This document shows, piece after piece, positions 11,436-22,718 of a stretch of DNA of 64,000 nucleotides. Numbering within the stretch: position 1 is the first letter of the stretch; every line of letters starts with the position of its first letter. The position numbers and the translations under genes were made by a program. Below the pieces are notes generated by a model, which worked only from the letters and a program-made list of their open reading frames with translations, had not been told where the DNA came from and made no database searches. The DNA lies in the NCBI GenBank assembly GCA_022496805.1, contig CM040096.1, forward strand, positions 10,789,501-10,853,500, in the 5' to 3' direction. The stretch comes from Pohlia nutans. Lineage: Eukaryota > Streptophyta > Bryopsida > Bryales > Mniaceae.

Positions 11436-12074
11436 GATGAGATGCACACGATCAGCTAAGTATATTGTATCTGCCACAACAGAGATTGGCATGTGATGAA
11501 AGAGACAGTCCAAGACTCACATTCATTCCCACGCATCGTTACTCCAATTTGCTATGAGCAGGAGAAAGAAGTCTTTGTGTAATACAGTGAAATATAATTT
11601 GCGCATTGTTGAAGCTTGTCTTCTCTGAATGCAAGCAATGTTAACCACTGAATGCATGCACTTCCCTACAGCAAATTTCCAACTATTCTTCTTTTGCGTT
11701 GCTTCACTTTCTTACATGCGTTCCTTTTGCACTGTAGAGATTTAAATAAAATTAATTTTACCAGACTACTTACCATAACGCACGTACATCCTGCCGCCGC
11801 ATGTGGCTGGTGTGAACCGGCCATCAATATTTCAAGCGGCTCATTTGATTACCAAAGTCCCTCAATGACCGCATGGTGCAGCTCCTCCCGTGCAGAAGGG
11901 TGGAGATGCTCTAAACCGATCAAGAATGATACAAGGGCAGTAGTGATTCAGCTCTATGCAATACCTATAAACCAAGTTGTGTTGCCTTGATGTAGCCCAA
12001 AATAAATTGGCAAGTTTCCGTAAGAATCTTACATGATATTGGGAGTAGCTACTCTTACACTAGAAAAAATGGAC
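11436..12074. other. Intergenic
   Basis: No gene supported. An open frame of 112 residues at 11652-11990 lacks domain features and splice context and is not called. Confidence 0.35.
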
Positions 12075-12217
12075 TAAAAGTGGATGAAATAACCAAAGTC
12101 TTCTTTAAAAAAATACTAAATTCGTCATTATTTTGATGAAAGTTTCTTACTAGATAATTTTATGGATGAACATATATATATTTTCCTTACCTAGTTACAT
12201 TCCAGGGTGCGTGTCGC
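12075..12217 (+). repeat. Dispersed repeat, copy 1
   Basis: Shares with about 35500-35665 a stretch including AACCAAAGTCTTCT-like, GATAATTTTATGGA and the terminal CCAGGGTGCGTGTCG. Both copies lose similarity right after GTGTCG, so this may be an element end. Class unknown. Confidence 0.55.
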
Positions 12218-12393
12218 TCTTCCAACGGAAACACAAAATTTATTCACACCCTCCATGATGCTGCTCTTCTTCATCCGACTGGACTTCTGGAAGATTGATC
12301 TTGTTGCACACACCAAACCTTTGTCCTTGCACAACATTGACAAGAAAGATCCTCTGCAACACTGAAAATTTAAAAGTTCTCTACTAGCAAGTA

Positions 12394-12566
12394 CACTACT
12401 AGCAAAAGCGTCGCTTCTCACTCAAAACAGTGTTAGAGTTCACTATACACACTTGTCCTACGTGACGAATTGCACTTACTAAGTCTTGAGCTCTTGGACA
12501 ATGAGTGCGAAGTGGTGCCGTTTGACTCACCTATCGAGTGAAAAGCGACGCCTTTTCCTTATGGTG
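12394..12566 (-). mobile_element. CACTA-type miniature element, 173 bp
   Basis: Starts CACTACTAGCAAAAGCG and ends in GTG, with inverted repeats GCGTCGCTTcTCACTC and GAGTGAAAAGCGACGC. Flanked by a 3-bp duplication GTA (12391-12393, 12567-12569), the length expected for CACTA transposons. A second copy of the same length lies in the opposite orientation at 21588-21760. Confidence 0.85.
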
Positions 12567-12569
12567 GTA

Positions 12570-13863
12570 AAAAAGGAAGAAATAAATATATGTTCTTGTA
12601 TATAGTTACTTATATATCTGCAATGTTTCAAAGTGTATAGTGCAAAATAATAGTAACACTGGTCTAGGAGATCATCGTGAATGGAGAGTCTCTTGGGCTA
12701 TCTATGTCTCAAGGGCATGGCTACCAAGGTCTATCTTTGTTGCTTGTTTTGAGAAGTAGATTCTATAGTTGGGACTAGTATTTGATATTGGAACCAGTAG
12801 CCTTGGTGCAAGATATGTCATCATCCAATCAAAATCACTACCCAATCTCAACTCCGTAGAAGTATTTTTAGAAGTATGCATGGCTCTCTATATTATGATT
12901 GTTGTAATGTAAATGTGAATTCTTCGTGATTCACGTGCTTAGGCTTGTTTCTATGTGCAACCCAACCTATCGTTGATTGACGGGTTGAATGGTTTCCATG
13001 CTTTGTTTCAAAACGGGTTGTACTACAGGTCTTTGCAATATCTCTAAAATAAAAACCGCTTAGAAGTCCCTGCATGGACTTGAATGAAGCCAGTATTGCA
13101 CCATGTGTCTTAAAAGTGATTTTCTACCAAATCCGTGCATTATTGCAAAGGTGTTTTTTTGGTTAAATGTGCTTTCCAAGCAAGCCTAGGTGGCATGATA
13201 TTTGTTTTACATACACATCACTAGTAGAAAGATGTAGCTACTATTCAAGATTGAGAAAATTATGCATGAGTAGGGTGGACCATAACATCAAATAAGGACA
13301 AAATTGTGAGATGTGAAATGGGAGGTTCGACTGAATAATCTTCAAGAGCCAGGAAGTAAAAATAAAAAAAGAAAAAAAGAAAAAAAGAAAAAAAGAAATC
13401 TTCACATAATAATGTCAAATCGTTTCATTGAATTTTTTTGGGTTAATCAAAAGGCTCACATTGAACATAAGGGTTATAGATTACAATACCCATTGTCAGA
13501 TCAGCCAATGACACGTTTTCTAAGAAACAACTAGTTCATGTTAGATAAAGCACTGAACTAGCACTGACATTGCCGATGCCATTTTCACATATTCACAACA
13601 GGGGCCTAAAAGTAAAAACATTACAAAGGCATCTGCTGAGGAACCAAAACAGCTGTTCATTTCTGTCCAGTCTATGGAGGTTGGCTGAGCCAGTCAACAA
13701 AATGCAAACACATGTTTCAGAGCAATTTGTGCACCACGTGCATACGGTAATAATAACACACTAATCAACACAACCGCTTCACCAAGCTGGTTTAGGGTTT
13801 ACATTTGTTGCCCACATCTCAAAGATCCTCCATCTCTAACAACTCTGCAAACCCGGAAGAAAT
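12570..13863. other. Intergenic
   Basis: No gene seen. A CACTAGTAGAAAG half-end at 13218 suggests a decayed CACTA element. The A-rich run AAAAAGAAAAAAAG lies near 13370. The right end should include the 3' untranslated region of the KGD4-like gene. Confidence 0.4.
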
Positions 13864-15528
13864 TCATGGAGCTGCACCTCCAAGCTGCACAAAATTTCCA
13901 CAAATTAATACAGGCGATCTGTCGACTCATGAATTTTTGAACAAATAACCTTAACCCCAGAAAGGGCTGCTTCCATATCTGTAGTGAAAATATATCACAA
14001 CAAAATCTACCAATAGAAAAAGGCATCATATTCTACAATTTAAACCATTTCACCAAAAGACCAACAAATAGTGTATGATTCCTACGAGTGTACTATATCG
14101 AAATTCAGACTTAGAGCTAGTACATACCAAAATGGCCTCAATCTCTGCCTCCGTGAGTTTTGTTCTAGGAGGCTGACTGGAAGCTGTGCCAGAGGGCAAT
14201 GAAGCTTGACTCATAGCTTGACTCATAGCTTGACTCTGTCCTCCTCCGCCTGAAGCCTTGCTCACTGCAACTGCTCATGTACCAAAAGTTAATCAGATTC
14301 TGCAGAACCTACAAAAGCTTGAAATCATGAAGGACTGCTGCATGACGCAGAGGCATCAGTTATCTCAGAGTGAAGAACCATCCTACAGACTCAGAAACCA
14401 TAAGGTAGGATGACTGTAAACCAAGCGTGTACCCAAAAGCGTGCCTTAATAAATTTAGGCAGTAGATAGATGCTCCTTGCACAATGTCCAACACGAAGAC
14501 ATTGAAATTAGGGCATGGTTTTAGAAAATCTACCAATTCCACTTTACCTTGAATAACTTTTGCATATACTATTGGAATCTCGTTTTTGGGCTTCACCAAT
14601 TTGTTTATGTTTTATTAAAATATCAGACCTCATTAACTGTTCACAAACAAATTCACTCGGTTTACAGTCATCCTACCTTAATATTTAAGAAACTGAATCT
14701 GATGCATATCGAATTCACCAACAATTTGGCAAGCGAGATATTCAGGAAGTTGTTTTACTGGTGAACAAGGCCATCACAATCTTCCACTATGAATATCAGA
14801 TTCGTATAGATTGTTGCTTCATTAACGTTGAAGTGAAAAACCCTAAAATTTTACTAGTCATTTGAAGCCGCACAACGGGCAGTAGAGGTCATATTTCCCT
14901 ACGTCTGTAGCTAATCCCTTGAAAGTTGAGAGAACCTACCAATCATTGACAAGCGTGAACACAAAAAATTAAAACCCCAGCTACTCAAATTCTCATACAG
15001 TAGCCTCAACCCTAAATTGCTTGTCATCAACGACACCTTACAAAATTCCTTGGATACTGATTAGAACTGCATTGCAAGGAATGCAACGCAAATGCCCAAA
15101 ATCTAAAGAGCTCCAAACCCTAAATTCACAAACCAAGTCGTTTCTGGAGCTTTTAAGTTAACTTCACCACATTGAATTCGCCCAGACTGCAGCAACCGTG
15201 TGACAAAAGCATTCGAGCAACTCAAGAATCGAATCGATCCAAGACAACCTAATGCTCCGAAAACAAATCCGAAAAGAAAAGAAAAGAAATCATTGACAGC
15301 AGATCGTTCTCAATCCGAAACAGCAACAACAGCAGGTCGGGATTCTAAGCGACCTCGGACCATACCAAACCCTAGAAATCCCAGAACAGTGTCGATCCCT
15401 CCGATCTCCGATTGTAAAATTGAGAGTGAAGCAATTGATGTACCTTTGGCGCCTTGGGTCTCGCCCGCTTTGCGATTGGGGAACTTGATGAGAGGGACGC
15501 GCTTGGCGACCTTGGCAGCGGCTGCCAT
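13864..15528 (-). CDS. KGD4/MRPS36-like mitochondrial protein
   Basis: Small subunit (alpha-ketoglutarate dehydrogenase subunit 4, also known as MRPS36) that tethers E3 to the 2-oxoglutarate dehydrogenase core in the mitochondrial matrix. Exons: 15528-15444 (phase 1 end), 14270-14128 and 13884-13864. Joined product is 82 residues. It begins MAAAAKVAKRVPLIKFPNRK, carrying the family's PLIKFP motif. A Ser/Gln-rich linker follows with three copies of QAMS/QAS. It ends TKLTEAEIEAIL|LGGAAP, where the EIEAI(L)LGG end is diagnostic in plants as I know them. The last exon encodes only LGGAAP and was found by phase and by the expected LGG. An in-frame Met at 15549 would add seven residues. Telo-box-like AAACCCTA motifs occur in intron 1 near 15115 and 15365. 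Confidence 0.85.
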
Positions 15529-15576
15529 GATGTTCACAGGCTGCTGCAATTCCTTGGTAACAAATCCTTGTTGGTT

Positions 15577-15756
15577 CTACTGAAACGCGCGCTGTTTCTT
15601 CCCATCCCCTGACTGCTGTTGTTGCTGTTGCTTCTGGAGCTTCGCTGCCCTTTCTGGCACCTTCGCGAGACCACCCGTGCCGTCCACTTCAAACTTGGGC
15701 ACCCGGACCGCAATGGCGTTCCTCTTCTTCCAATTCTTCCAGATGCTTGACCACAT
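15577..15756 (-). CDS. Upstream ORF, 59 residues, before the KGD4-like gene
   Basis: Begins ATG at 15756 (MWSSIWKNWKKRNAIAVRVP), continues FEVDGTGGLAKVPERAAKL, then a short Gln run, and stops 28-49 bp before the possible KGD4 starts on the same strand. Composition is protein-like, with alternating basic and hydrophobic residues, and unlike the AT-rich spacer. It may be an upstream ORF in the KGD4 leader, a separate small protein on a bicistronic transcript, or the remnant of another gene. I do not recognise it. Confidence 0.35.
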   Translation of the reverse strand: MWSSIWKNWKKRNAIAVRVPKFEVDGTGGLAKVPERAAKLQKQQQQQQSGDGKKQRAFQ

Positions 15757-16167
15757 TGTACGTGGCGATCTCCCATTGCGTACCACCCCTTTTACATCTC
15801 GTCTGGCAGATGAGGCACAAGATCAGTTTGCGGCATTCGATCTTATTTTTTCCCCGAATTCATATTGTGATGGAGATTCTAAGGGTACTGAACAGGACTG
15901 TTTGTATTTTGGATCATACTAATGAATTCCGTCAGTTTCAATTTCCACGTCAGATTTCTAAAGTTACAGCCAACCACAGGATGACATGTGTCACTTTGTT
16001 TTGACAAAATTATGTTGAGGTATGTAGTGGTTTTGTGCTGACCGGTGGGGATGCTTTTGTAGGGGAACAAGTCAGTTAGTCTGGCGACCTAAAACCCTTT
16101 GGAAGGCAAAACCCTAGAGTGTGTGTTTGTTCGGAGTTTAGAGACAGGGGAGGGAGGACGATCAGCG
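15757..16167. promoter_or_regulatory. Putative shared promoter between two mitochondrial-protein genes
   Basis: At most about 640 bp separate the start codons of the KGD4-like gene (-) and the TMEM70-like gene (+). AAACCCTA telo-box-like motifs occur at about 16091 and 16110, close to the plus-strand start; such motifs are common near plant housekeeping and organelle-protein genes. No TATA box stands out. Confidence 0.45.
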
Positions 16168-18764
16168 ATGGTGGGTGCTGCTCTGCTTAGAGCCGGTAAT
16201 TACTTCCAGCTTTTGATAGAATGGATCGCAATACTATCGGACTTTTTTTCCTAGAGAATTAAGTTCCAGTGATGGTGGGGGTCTTCCGATCGTCGCCTTG
16301 TTGTGTGGCTTGGCTTCTGCCAATTGTTGAATTTTTACAGTTTTGCATTGTTACAATTTGTTGCATTATTGAATTTTTACAGCGTTTTCTTTTGTCAAAC
16401 TATTATCAGATGTAAGCGCATAGTATATGTCGATACCTCTTGAGGTTTTCCGTTGGTTCAGTGATCTACGTTGTCATTGCTTAGTTTAGGCCCTCTGTTA
16501 TATCGTTGTGCAAATTCGGGACACAATGCAGCGTTACCAGTTTCAATTTGCGCGCAAGCTGTAATTTCTTACGTGTAATTTAAGCCATGTACCTCTTTGT
16601 ATCATACATTGCAACATATGTCCTTATATTCGTGTAGAGTTGTCCCAACCCCATTGCCCATTTGTCGAGTTCCATCGCTGATGAGCAGATGAACAGTGTG
16701 TTTGGCTACTTAATATTCTTGTGTGACTGGAAAAACCTGAATTACAATAAGAAAAGTTGCATCCTTTTAGGTTAATAGCTGATAGAGTTCAGTATGTTTA
16801 TACTCATCAAATTCCACTTATTCCTTGACTCTCAAATGTAGAAATTCACCTAATTTGGATCAATCTCTTTCGAAGACCTTTAGTATTTGGGCTCCTTTTG
16901 TTCTTCACAGATGAAGTGCTGCTCAGGAGACACCCAGTGTATGTTCAATGGAGAGAATATACCAGTGGTGTACATTTTTAGAGGTCTATAACTGAGAACT
17001 AATGTTTCTATCAATCTTGTTGATTGCTGAAATTCGGTTGTTGATTCAAATTTGATTGTTGATTACTGAGGACAGTTACATCCAGTGTTTTTTTTTTTTT
17101 TCCTCACGAGACAGTGTAGCATTTTTGCTACTTTTCCATGTCTTGAAGAGCAATCCAGGCTCCTTGGATGCTCTTTTCATATTAATATATAAGTAATATC
17201 AGGGTAGTACACATGTGCTACCTAGGTGCTACTTAGGCAATACCTAGGTTTAAAGTGGCTACAAATCTTGACTCCATGTAGGAAATCTTGCTATTATTCC
17301 TTTTTCTTTTCAAAAATCCTTTGTATGAATTAGCCACACCAAATTTTATGTAGCAATTTGGCTAAAACTAGCAACAACAAAAATCACTGGTTACATGTTC
17401 TGATGAGAAATGGTGTGAATGTGTAAGGCTGGAGGCAAGCATACAGCAGAGCTGCGATATATCCCTCGAGTAGTCACCTTTCCAGCGCTTGGGGTCAGCA
17501 ACGATGGGCTGCGACTCAGATATCACCCAATTACAAGGGCTTGAATCGACCAGCTCATGCTGAAGAGGAGAAGCCCATGGAGAAAGCTGCACCTGTCATC
17601 TACGAGGGTGTCATGGCCGACACGCTTCGCCGTGTCAAACTCCTCTCGCTCACCACTTGCTGCCTCTCGGTTGTCGGTACGTTCTTTATCTTCATCAGGT
17701 TTAGGGTTTAGGTCTTTTTCTTCACAATTCTGAACACGTTATTTAAGTCCTCACAATCAACATGCATGGTCTAAGATTTTAAGGTGTTGGGTTTAAGGTA
17801 TGTTTGCACTTGGTCTTTGGAGTGATCTCAGCAAAGTGAATCTAGTCCAAAAGTGTATTTGAATTCATTCCTAAAACCCTCGCTAACATCACTCACCAAA
17901 ATCCCACAATCAGATAAACAACACAACAGAAGGTGTACCATTGGGTGCACTGCAGGGCCTCCAAGATGCACTACACCTAGTAAATTACCTTGCATTTCAA
18001 GGGCATTTGCCATGTTCTCCATCTTGTGGTATTCTGTGCATTTTTTTTGACACCAAGTGAGAACATACATGTAGGTGTTAGTTGTGGACATGGTATACTC
18101 CCCCTGTCCAGAAATAACTGTCCTCGTTTTTGGCATTTTCAAACACAACTTTTGTTTTTTTCCAAAAAAAAGCCGTATCAGTACTGGAAAAATGGTCTAT
18201 CTTTACTAGTAGTATGTAGTTTTTGTGTCACTCTCATTGTCTGCCCCGTTTGAAGTGGACAAGGCTCACGTTTGAAATACAAAACATAGACAAAAATTAG
18301 GGAAAAAAAAATGCCAAAAACTAGGACAATTTTTTCCGGACAGAGGGAGTACATTTTTGCTGCTGCTGCTTCTGATTATTCACATGGAATCATGTTGGTA
18401 TTTTGTGGTTTTTGTAGGTGGGCCATTTGTGACATTTTTCACATCTCCAGACTTGTCAGTGATAGCAAAGGGAGCCATGGCCTCTATAATGGTCATTCTC
18501 AGTGCCACAACAACAGGAGCACTGCACTGGTTTGCAAGTCCTTATGTCCGTCGGCTGACTTGGACTCCAGGAACAAATGAAATGCAGATTGAGGTTCTGT
18601 CGTGGATGGCCACACCGCTGCAGCGCAGTGTGAACATTTCAGATGTAAGAACTCCTCAGACCCAGCGGCCTGCTGTGACTTTTGAAGCCAATGGCAATCT
18701 GTATTATATTGATAAGGATGCGTTTCCTCATGCTGAGCTTCTGAAGAAGCTTGCCAAGAAGTGA
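16168..18764 (+). CDS. TMEM70-like mitochondrial membrane protein
   Basis: Inner-membrane assembly factor family (TMEM70/TMEM186/TMEM223); animal TMEM70 supports ATP synthase and complex I assembly. Exons: 16168-16195, 17428-17676 and 18418-18764, phases 1 and 1, giving 207 residues. The N-terminus (MVGAALLRAGWRQAYSRAAI, then SSSHLSSAWGQQRWAATQ) is basic and Ser-rich, as in mitochondrial presequences. The family core starts at APVIYEGVMADTLRRVKLLS. A hydrophobic hairpin follows: CCLSVVGGPFVTFF then AMASIMVILSATTTGALHWF. The tail contains SPYVRRLTW and VTFEANGNLYYIDKDAFPH. Intron 1 carries a hAT miniature element ending about 30 bp before exon 2. Intron 2 carries a Stowaway-like element. The exon 2 acceptor (GTGTAAG) is weak in pyrimidines, but the phase and protein continuity support it. 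Confidence 0.88.
17083..17389. mobile_element. hAT-type miniature element in TMEM70-like intron 1
   Basis: Termini CAGTGTTTTT and AAAAATCACTG. Flanks GTTACATC (17075-17082) and GTTACATG (17390-17397) form a 7-of-8 target duplication, the length expected for hAT. The interior has repeated CTACCTAGGTGCTACTTAGG-like sequence. A diverged relative at about 42560-43540 is interrupted by a TTAA element. Confidence 0.8.
18098..18349. mobile_element. Stowaway-like (Tc1/mariner) element in TMEM70-like intron 2
   Basis: 252 bp. Ends CTCCCCCTGTCCAG and CCGGACAGAGGGAG, with inverted-repeat interiors (TGTCCTCGTTTTTGGCA against TGCCAAAAACTAGGACA). Flanked by the TA dinucleotide on both sides (18096-18097 and 18350-18351). 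The CTCCCTCYGTCC terminus is the plant Stowaway signature. Confidence 0.88.
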
Positions 18765-19969
18765 ATGAAGTTCCAGCATTCCAAAAGGGAATACATTTTT
18801 GTTTTTGAAGGGAGAATTGATGAACCGAGTGCCGAGAGTTTTTCAGTGGCTATGAGGATTCATATGCAATTTCTTAGTTTAACAAACGATTTTTATTTTT
18901 ATTTTTATTTTTTGCTTAGAGTACTGATCTGGAAGCCTTTAGGATTTACGAATAAAAAGGGTTTTGGCCTTGAATATTGTTTGAGAGTGGTGTGCTGTCA
19001 AAGGATTGCATGTCAGTGTTTTCCCTTCTTGGAATCTTTACGTTTTAAGTTTCAATGACAAAAGGTATGGCTAGGATCCAATGGCCCAATTACAAGATTC
19101 CTTGGTGATGAGTCGAGGATATTGTGACCTATATTCTTGGGATTGGGAGGGACACTTGAAATGCTGTTCAAGAATGTTATGAATTATTCTCCTTTTCTTT
19201 TATGACATGTTTGGGAAGCCATGTGTAGGCTTGTGTGAAGTCATAAGAATGATGAAGAAAATGGCGAAACAATGAAATAGTTAAGAATAGGACTTATAAA
19301 AGAAAACTTATTGGAACCAACAGATATCTTTTCTGTTAAAAATAAAGACCTTTGTAGAAATGGTAATCAAGAAACATGTAACTATTCAACGTTTTGGTAC
19401 AAGTACATGTGTTCACGTATATTCAATGTAATTTGAATATACTTAATACATGTATGCATACAAAAGGGAATTCTAGGATGAAGGTGAACATCCTTGGACT
19501 CATGCAAGCCACCTTGTAAAGCAAGGTTCAAACAATCACTCGAATGTAGTTAATGTATTAGTACAAAATACAAAATGCACATACATACTTACATGTGATT
19601 TGTATCCAAAGGGATCACCTTTGGATTGGTAAATGTAAAGCTCAAGAATGTTATTTACCTAGATAGTGTTATGAATGTCCTAAAATTTGACATTTTTCAC
19701 ATTCATAACACTATGAATCTAGGTAATGTCCATGTCAAATTTTGAGAGGTCTAAGTCTTCCTAAAACAATCACAAGATGACATGTGGCACTTTTTGACAA
19801 AATATTATTTAAATTATGTCTAAATTGACCACCACATAGGGAATCAATGTGGGACCTCTTTTACAATTTTCTATATGAGAAGATAATTTGCTATGTGACA
19901 ACTTATCAACCTCAAAAGAAGTAGAAAACAATGCGTGTTGTTAAGGTGGAAGTACATATTACCATCCAT
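18765..19969. other. Intergenic and 3' region of the TMEM70-like gene
   Basis: The first few hundred bp are likely 3' untranslated sequence (AATAAAAAGG near 18950). The rest is AT-rich with no gene seen. An inverted pair around ATTTACCTAGATAGTGTTATGA (about 19650) and TCATAACACTATGAATCTAG (about 19702) forms a short hairpin. Confidence 0.4.
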
Positions 19970-20554
19970 TTAACCCCTAAACATACCAGGGTGTCCTTGG
20001 AATTGACAATTTGAGAAAAAGCATCATAAACTACTATTTAGAAGAATATTTTGGAATTGGTATACAAATGAAAGTTCTAGATTTTGAATTTTAGATTCCA
20101 TCCATACGGTTCGATTCACTAATACTGTCACCAATATTTAATTATAAAATTTGAAAGTTAAAATTAAAAATTCCTTCTAAATTCAATTACGAACAAAATA
20201 TTAATATTTTTTGAGTAAAATTTGTTGGAATGAGTTTGAAATGAGATACTCTTAAACGTGGTGATTCTTTGAAATTTTTGTGTTTCTTATATCTATGACC
20301 TCATTTTTGCAAGGCCACTTTTGAACTACAGTCAATGCAATTTTGGCTTGGTCAACAACTTGACATACTTCTACATTTGTAATTTTAGAAAAATATGTAA
20401 ACAAGTATGACTAAATCCAACCGTTAGATAGGACAACAACTTGATGAAGAATCTCCAAAAAATTGGATGACTTTCATCCAAGCATTGATGAGAACGTAAG
20501 GGTTTGAATCTATTAGTCGTCCACTTTCTCGACGCTCTGACGTGTAGGGGTTAA
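19970..20554 (-). mobile_element. TTAA element family II, complete
   Basis: 585 bp between TTAA sites. Left end TTAACCCCTAAACATACC, right end GTGTAGGGGTTAA. Nearly identical to the 588-bp copy at 45695-46282. Read from the right end, a hairpin CGTCGA-GAAAG-TGGACG starts 20 bp in, with one mismatch. No open frame. Confidence 0.88.
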
Positions 20555-20699
20555 ATAATCTAAACATCTTGGAGGACATACAAAATGTGTCACAAATTGG
20601 TTGGTTTTAGGTGTGATCCATTTTTGACAAAGAATGGATCAAATTGCATCAGATCAATGAAGGTAAACTCACATAAGTGAAAATGGTCTGGCGGAGGAA

Positions 20700-21213
20700 G
20701 TCCATGACTGATGTGAGAATATTTTGTCCAACTCAAATTTATTGAAAGAAGCCATTTCCATTTCTTTGAACCCCACCAGTTGCCATAACTGATTTTTTAG
20801 CTAGTACTGCAACGCACCCTTTTGCTTGTGCAGAGAATCAACATATGAACAGGGAATTGATGATGTGGAACATGTATAAACTATTAAAAAACAGAAGTAT
20901 GTTGAGTTGCCAAACCATCATTAACTAGAAATGACTTTTATTCTCCGGAAGATTACGATTCATACAATCATTTTGGCCTGCGATGCTGATTCCCAAGGGT
21001 GACCAGTGGGCTACTAAAGAATGTTATGTTATGGAACTAAAACCTCCGGAAGGTTGGAATTCTATAGAACCAATATTGACAATGGCCAAATCAAAAGCAG
21101 CTCTTTGTACTCATTGCCATTTATATAGAGGGAAACTTGAAAATTTAATTAATTTTTTTGTATGTCATAAATATATGTTTAATGTAAGTATATGTCAATA
21201 TTTTCAACTCTAA
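20700..21213 (+). pseudogene. Gene fragments, unrecognised
   Basis: Around 20740 GAAAGAAGCCATTTCC resembles the orphan exon at 6140 but runs into a stop. At 20983-21213 a 76-residue open frame (MLIPKGDQWATKECYVMELK, then KAALCTHCHLYRGKLENL) looks coding-like in its first two thirds and contains a CTHCHLYR pair of Cys/His residues. No splice context was established. Probably a decayed partial gene copy. Confidence 0.3.
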
Positions 21214-21587
21214 ATATGTTTATTGTATGTATACGTCATACTCCTTCTGTGCACTCACATATATTGGTACATGTTTAATACAAACTTGCACACCCGGGTA
21301 ATATGTATATGGCATATGAATACTTTGTACGGCAATGATCAAATTAATACCCTTTTTGTGCATTCACGTATATTTTCATGTGTTTAGTATAGTGCACCCC
21401 GGGCCCTGGGAGAAAGTATATTTCTTAAAAAGATTATGCAGGATAGCTTGCATGGATAAGCGCTGCGATCTGCTCCATAAGGTTTGTGATTTATGAGGAT
21501 TTATGATGAATTTCCTCCTCTGTGTCCTCTATAGTACAACTAGATCTGATCAGAAAGCCTTAGCACGGAGGGATTAGCAGGCCCATC
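21214..21587. other. Intergenic
   Basis: No gene. Two similar segments, ACTCACATATATTGGTACATG near 21251 and TTCACGTATATTTTCATGTG near 21361, repeat at about 110-bp spacing and may be a diverged tandem pair. Confidence 0.3.
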
Positions 21588-21760
21588 CACTACAAGAGTA
21601 AGCATTGCCTTTCACTCGGTAGGTGAGTCAAAACGGCGCCACTTCGCACTCACTGTCCAAGCGCTCAAGACTTGGTGAGTGCGATTCGTCACATAGGACA
21701 AGTGCGTACAATGAACTCTGACACTGTTCTGAGTGAGAAGCGACACCTCTGCTATTAGTG
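21588..21760 (+). mobile_element. CACTA-type miniature element, 173 bp
   Basis: Starts CACTACAAGAGTAAGC, ends GCTATTAGTG, and is flanked by ATC on both sides (21585-21587 and 21761-21763), a 3-bp duplication. Same length and reverse-complementary core to 12394-12566 (CACTTCGCACTCA, GTGCGATTCGTCAC). Confidence 0.87.
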
Positions 21761-21879
21761 ATCAGTTAAACTTCTAGCATTTCACTGTATTTAGATGAAA
21801 TCCATTTCTCAACAGATTGCTAACATCGCTCTTAATTACCCAATGTTGGGAATGAGGCCTAGAGGGATTGAAGCTCTCA

Positions 21880-22131
21880 TCAAGCCAGGAAATAACACAA
21901 CTGAATCAGTTGCAAAGATTCCAGCACGACACCACCGCTCAAAAAACTCAGCCTGCTGCCTGGGAAGAGTGCCCATCGAGGAGGAACCCTGCGGCTGTTG
22001 ATCATCAATCTTTCCCAATCCACACGGCCGTAATCAACAAGGCTGAGCCAGATTGCCTGAAACAATTTGGCTTGGGACCATATAACTCCATTGAAAGATG
22101 CATCATTTCTCTCACTCCAAAGTGTCCCCAT
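21880..22131 (-). pseudogene. Fragment of a LINE-type reverse transcriptase ORF, C-terminal end
   Basis: The frame reads GTLWSERNDASFNGVIWSQ then LFQAIWLSLVDYGRVDWERL. The LWxERNxxxF motif is the hallmark of the zf-RVT region near the end of plant LINE ORF2 proteins. Only about 80 residues survive, bounded by stops, with no upstream reverse transcriptase domain in the window. A dead, 5'-truncated copy. Confidence 0.65.
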
Positions 22132-22455
22132 TGTACCGCCTCCCTAATTATTTATTGAATTCAATGAATGACACTATACACACTACCGGTATCCAAGGCT
22201 GACAAAGGCTGTACATAACGCGAAAGGCTGAAGAAGGAGCAACCTTCTATTTTTGTTGCCTCCCGTTTATGCTGGTGTTCCTGTAATCCTGTACCACACT
22301 ACCACATGCCTGAAATACAAAGTAACTAAGTTAACACAGTTTGTGGAGAGTTGTGGAATCCCATACTGCTCTGCAGATGCTCAGCTTATAGTTTAAATAA
22401 ACTCAAGAATCTCAGGACATGCCCTTCGTCGTGACTCGAGAGGGCCAGTTACTAC
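22132..22455. other. Spacer upstream of the membrane-protein gene
   Basis: No gene. Likely the distal promoter of the gene starting at 22719. Confidence 0.35.
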
Positions 22456-22462
22456 TATAAAA
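22456..22462 (+). promoter_or_regulatory. TATA box of the membrane-protein gene
   Basis: Consensus TATAAAA followed by GG, about 260 bp before the start codon. A pyrimidine-rich stretch runs between it and the ATG, as in many plant leaders. Confidence 0.5.
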
Positions 22463-22718
22463 GGACAAGATCTGCCAAGTTGACATCCGAAGCGCTCCAC
22501 AGGAAATGGCCCTCTTCCCGGTTTGCTATTTTCACCTCCTCTCAAATCTCTTCTACTCACCCTAGCTGGTTCGGTCTTCGATGATCTCTGTTCAAGTTTT
22601 GCACCCTCACGCTTGCACTCGTCCTCTTGCTTGCTGCCGATCATCCCCTTCCTCGCTTCTAAAATCTTAGTCTTCCTGACAACTTAACCATAGTTTGAGT
22701 TCAGTTGTTTGGGCGTCC

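Noticed and set aside
18765..19058. 97-residue open frame after the TMEM70-like stop
   Set aside because: Lies in the probable 3' untranslated region, is T-rich, and has no motif.
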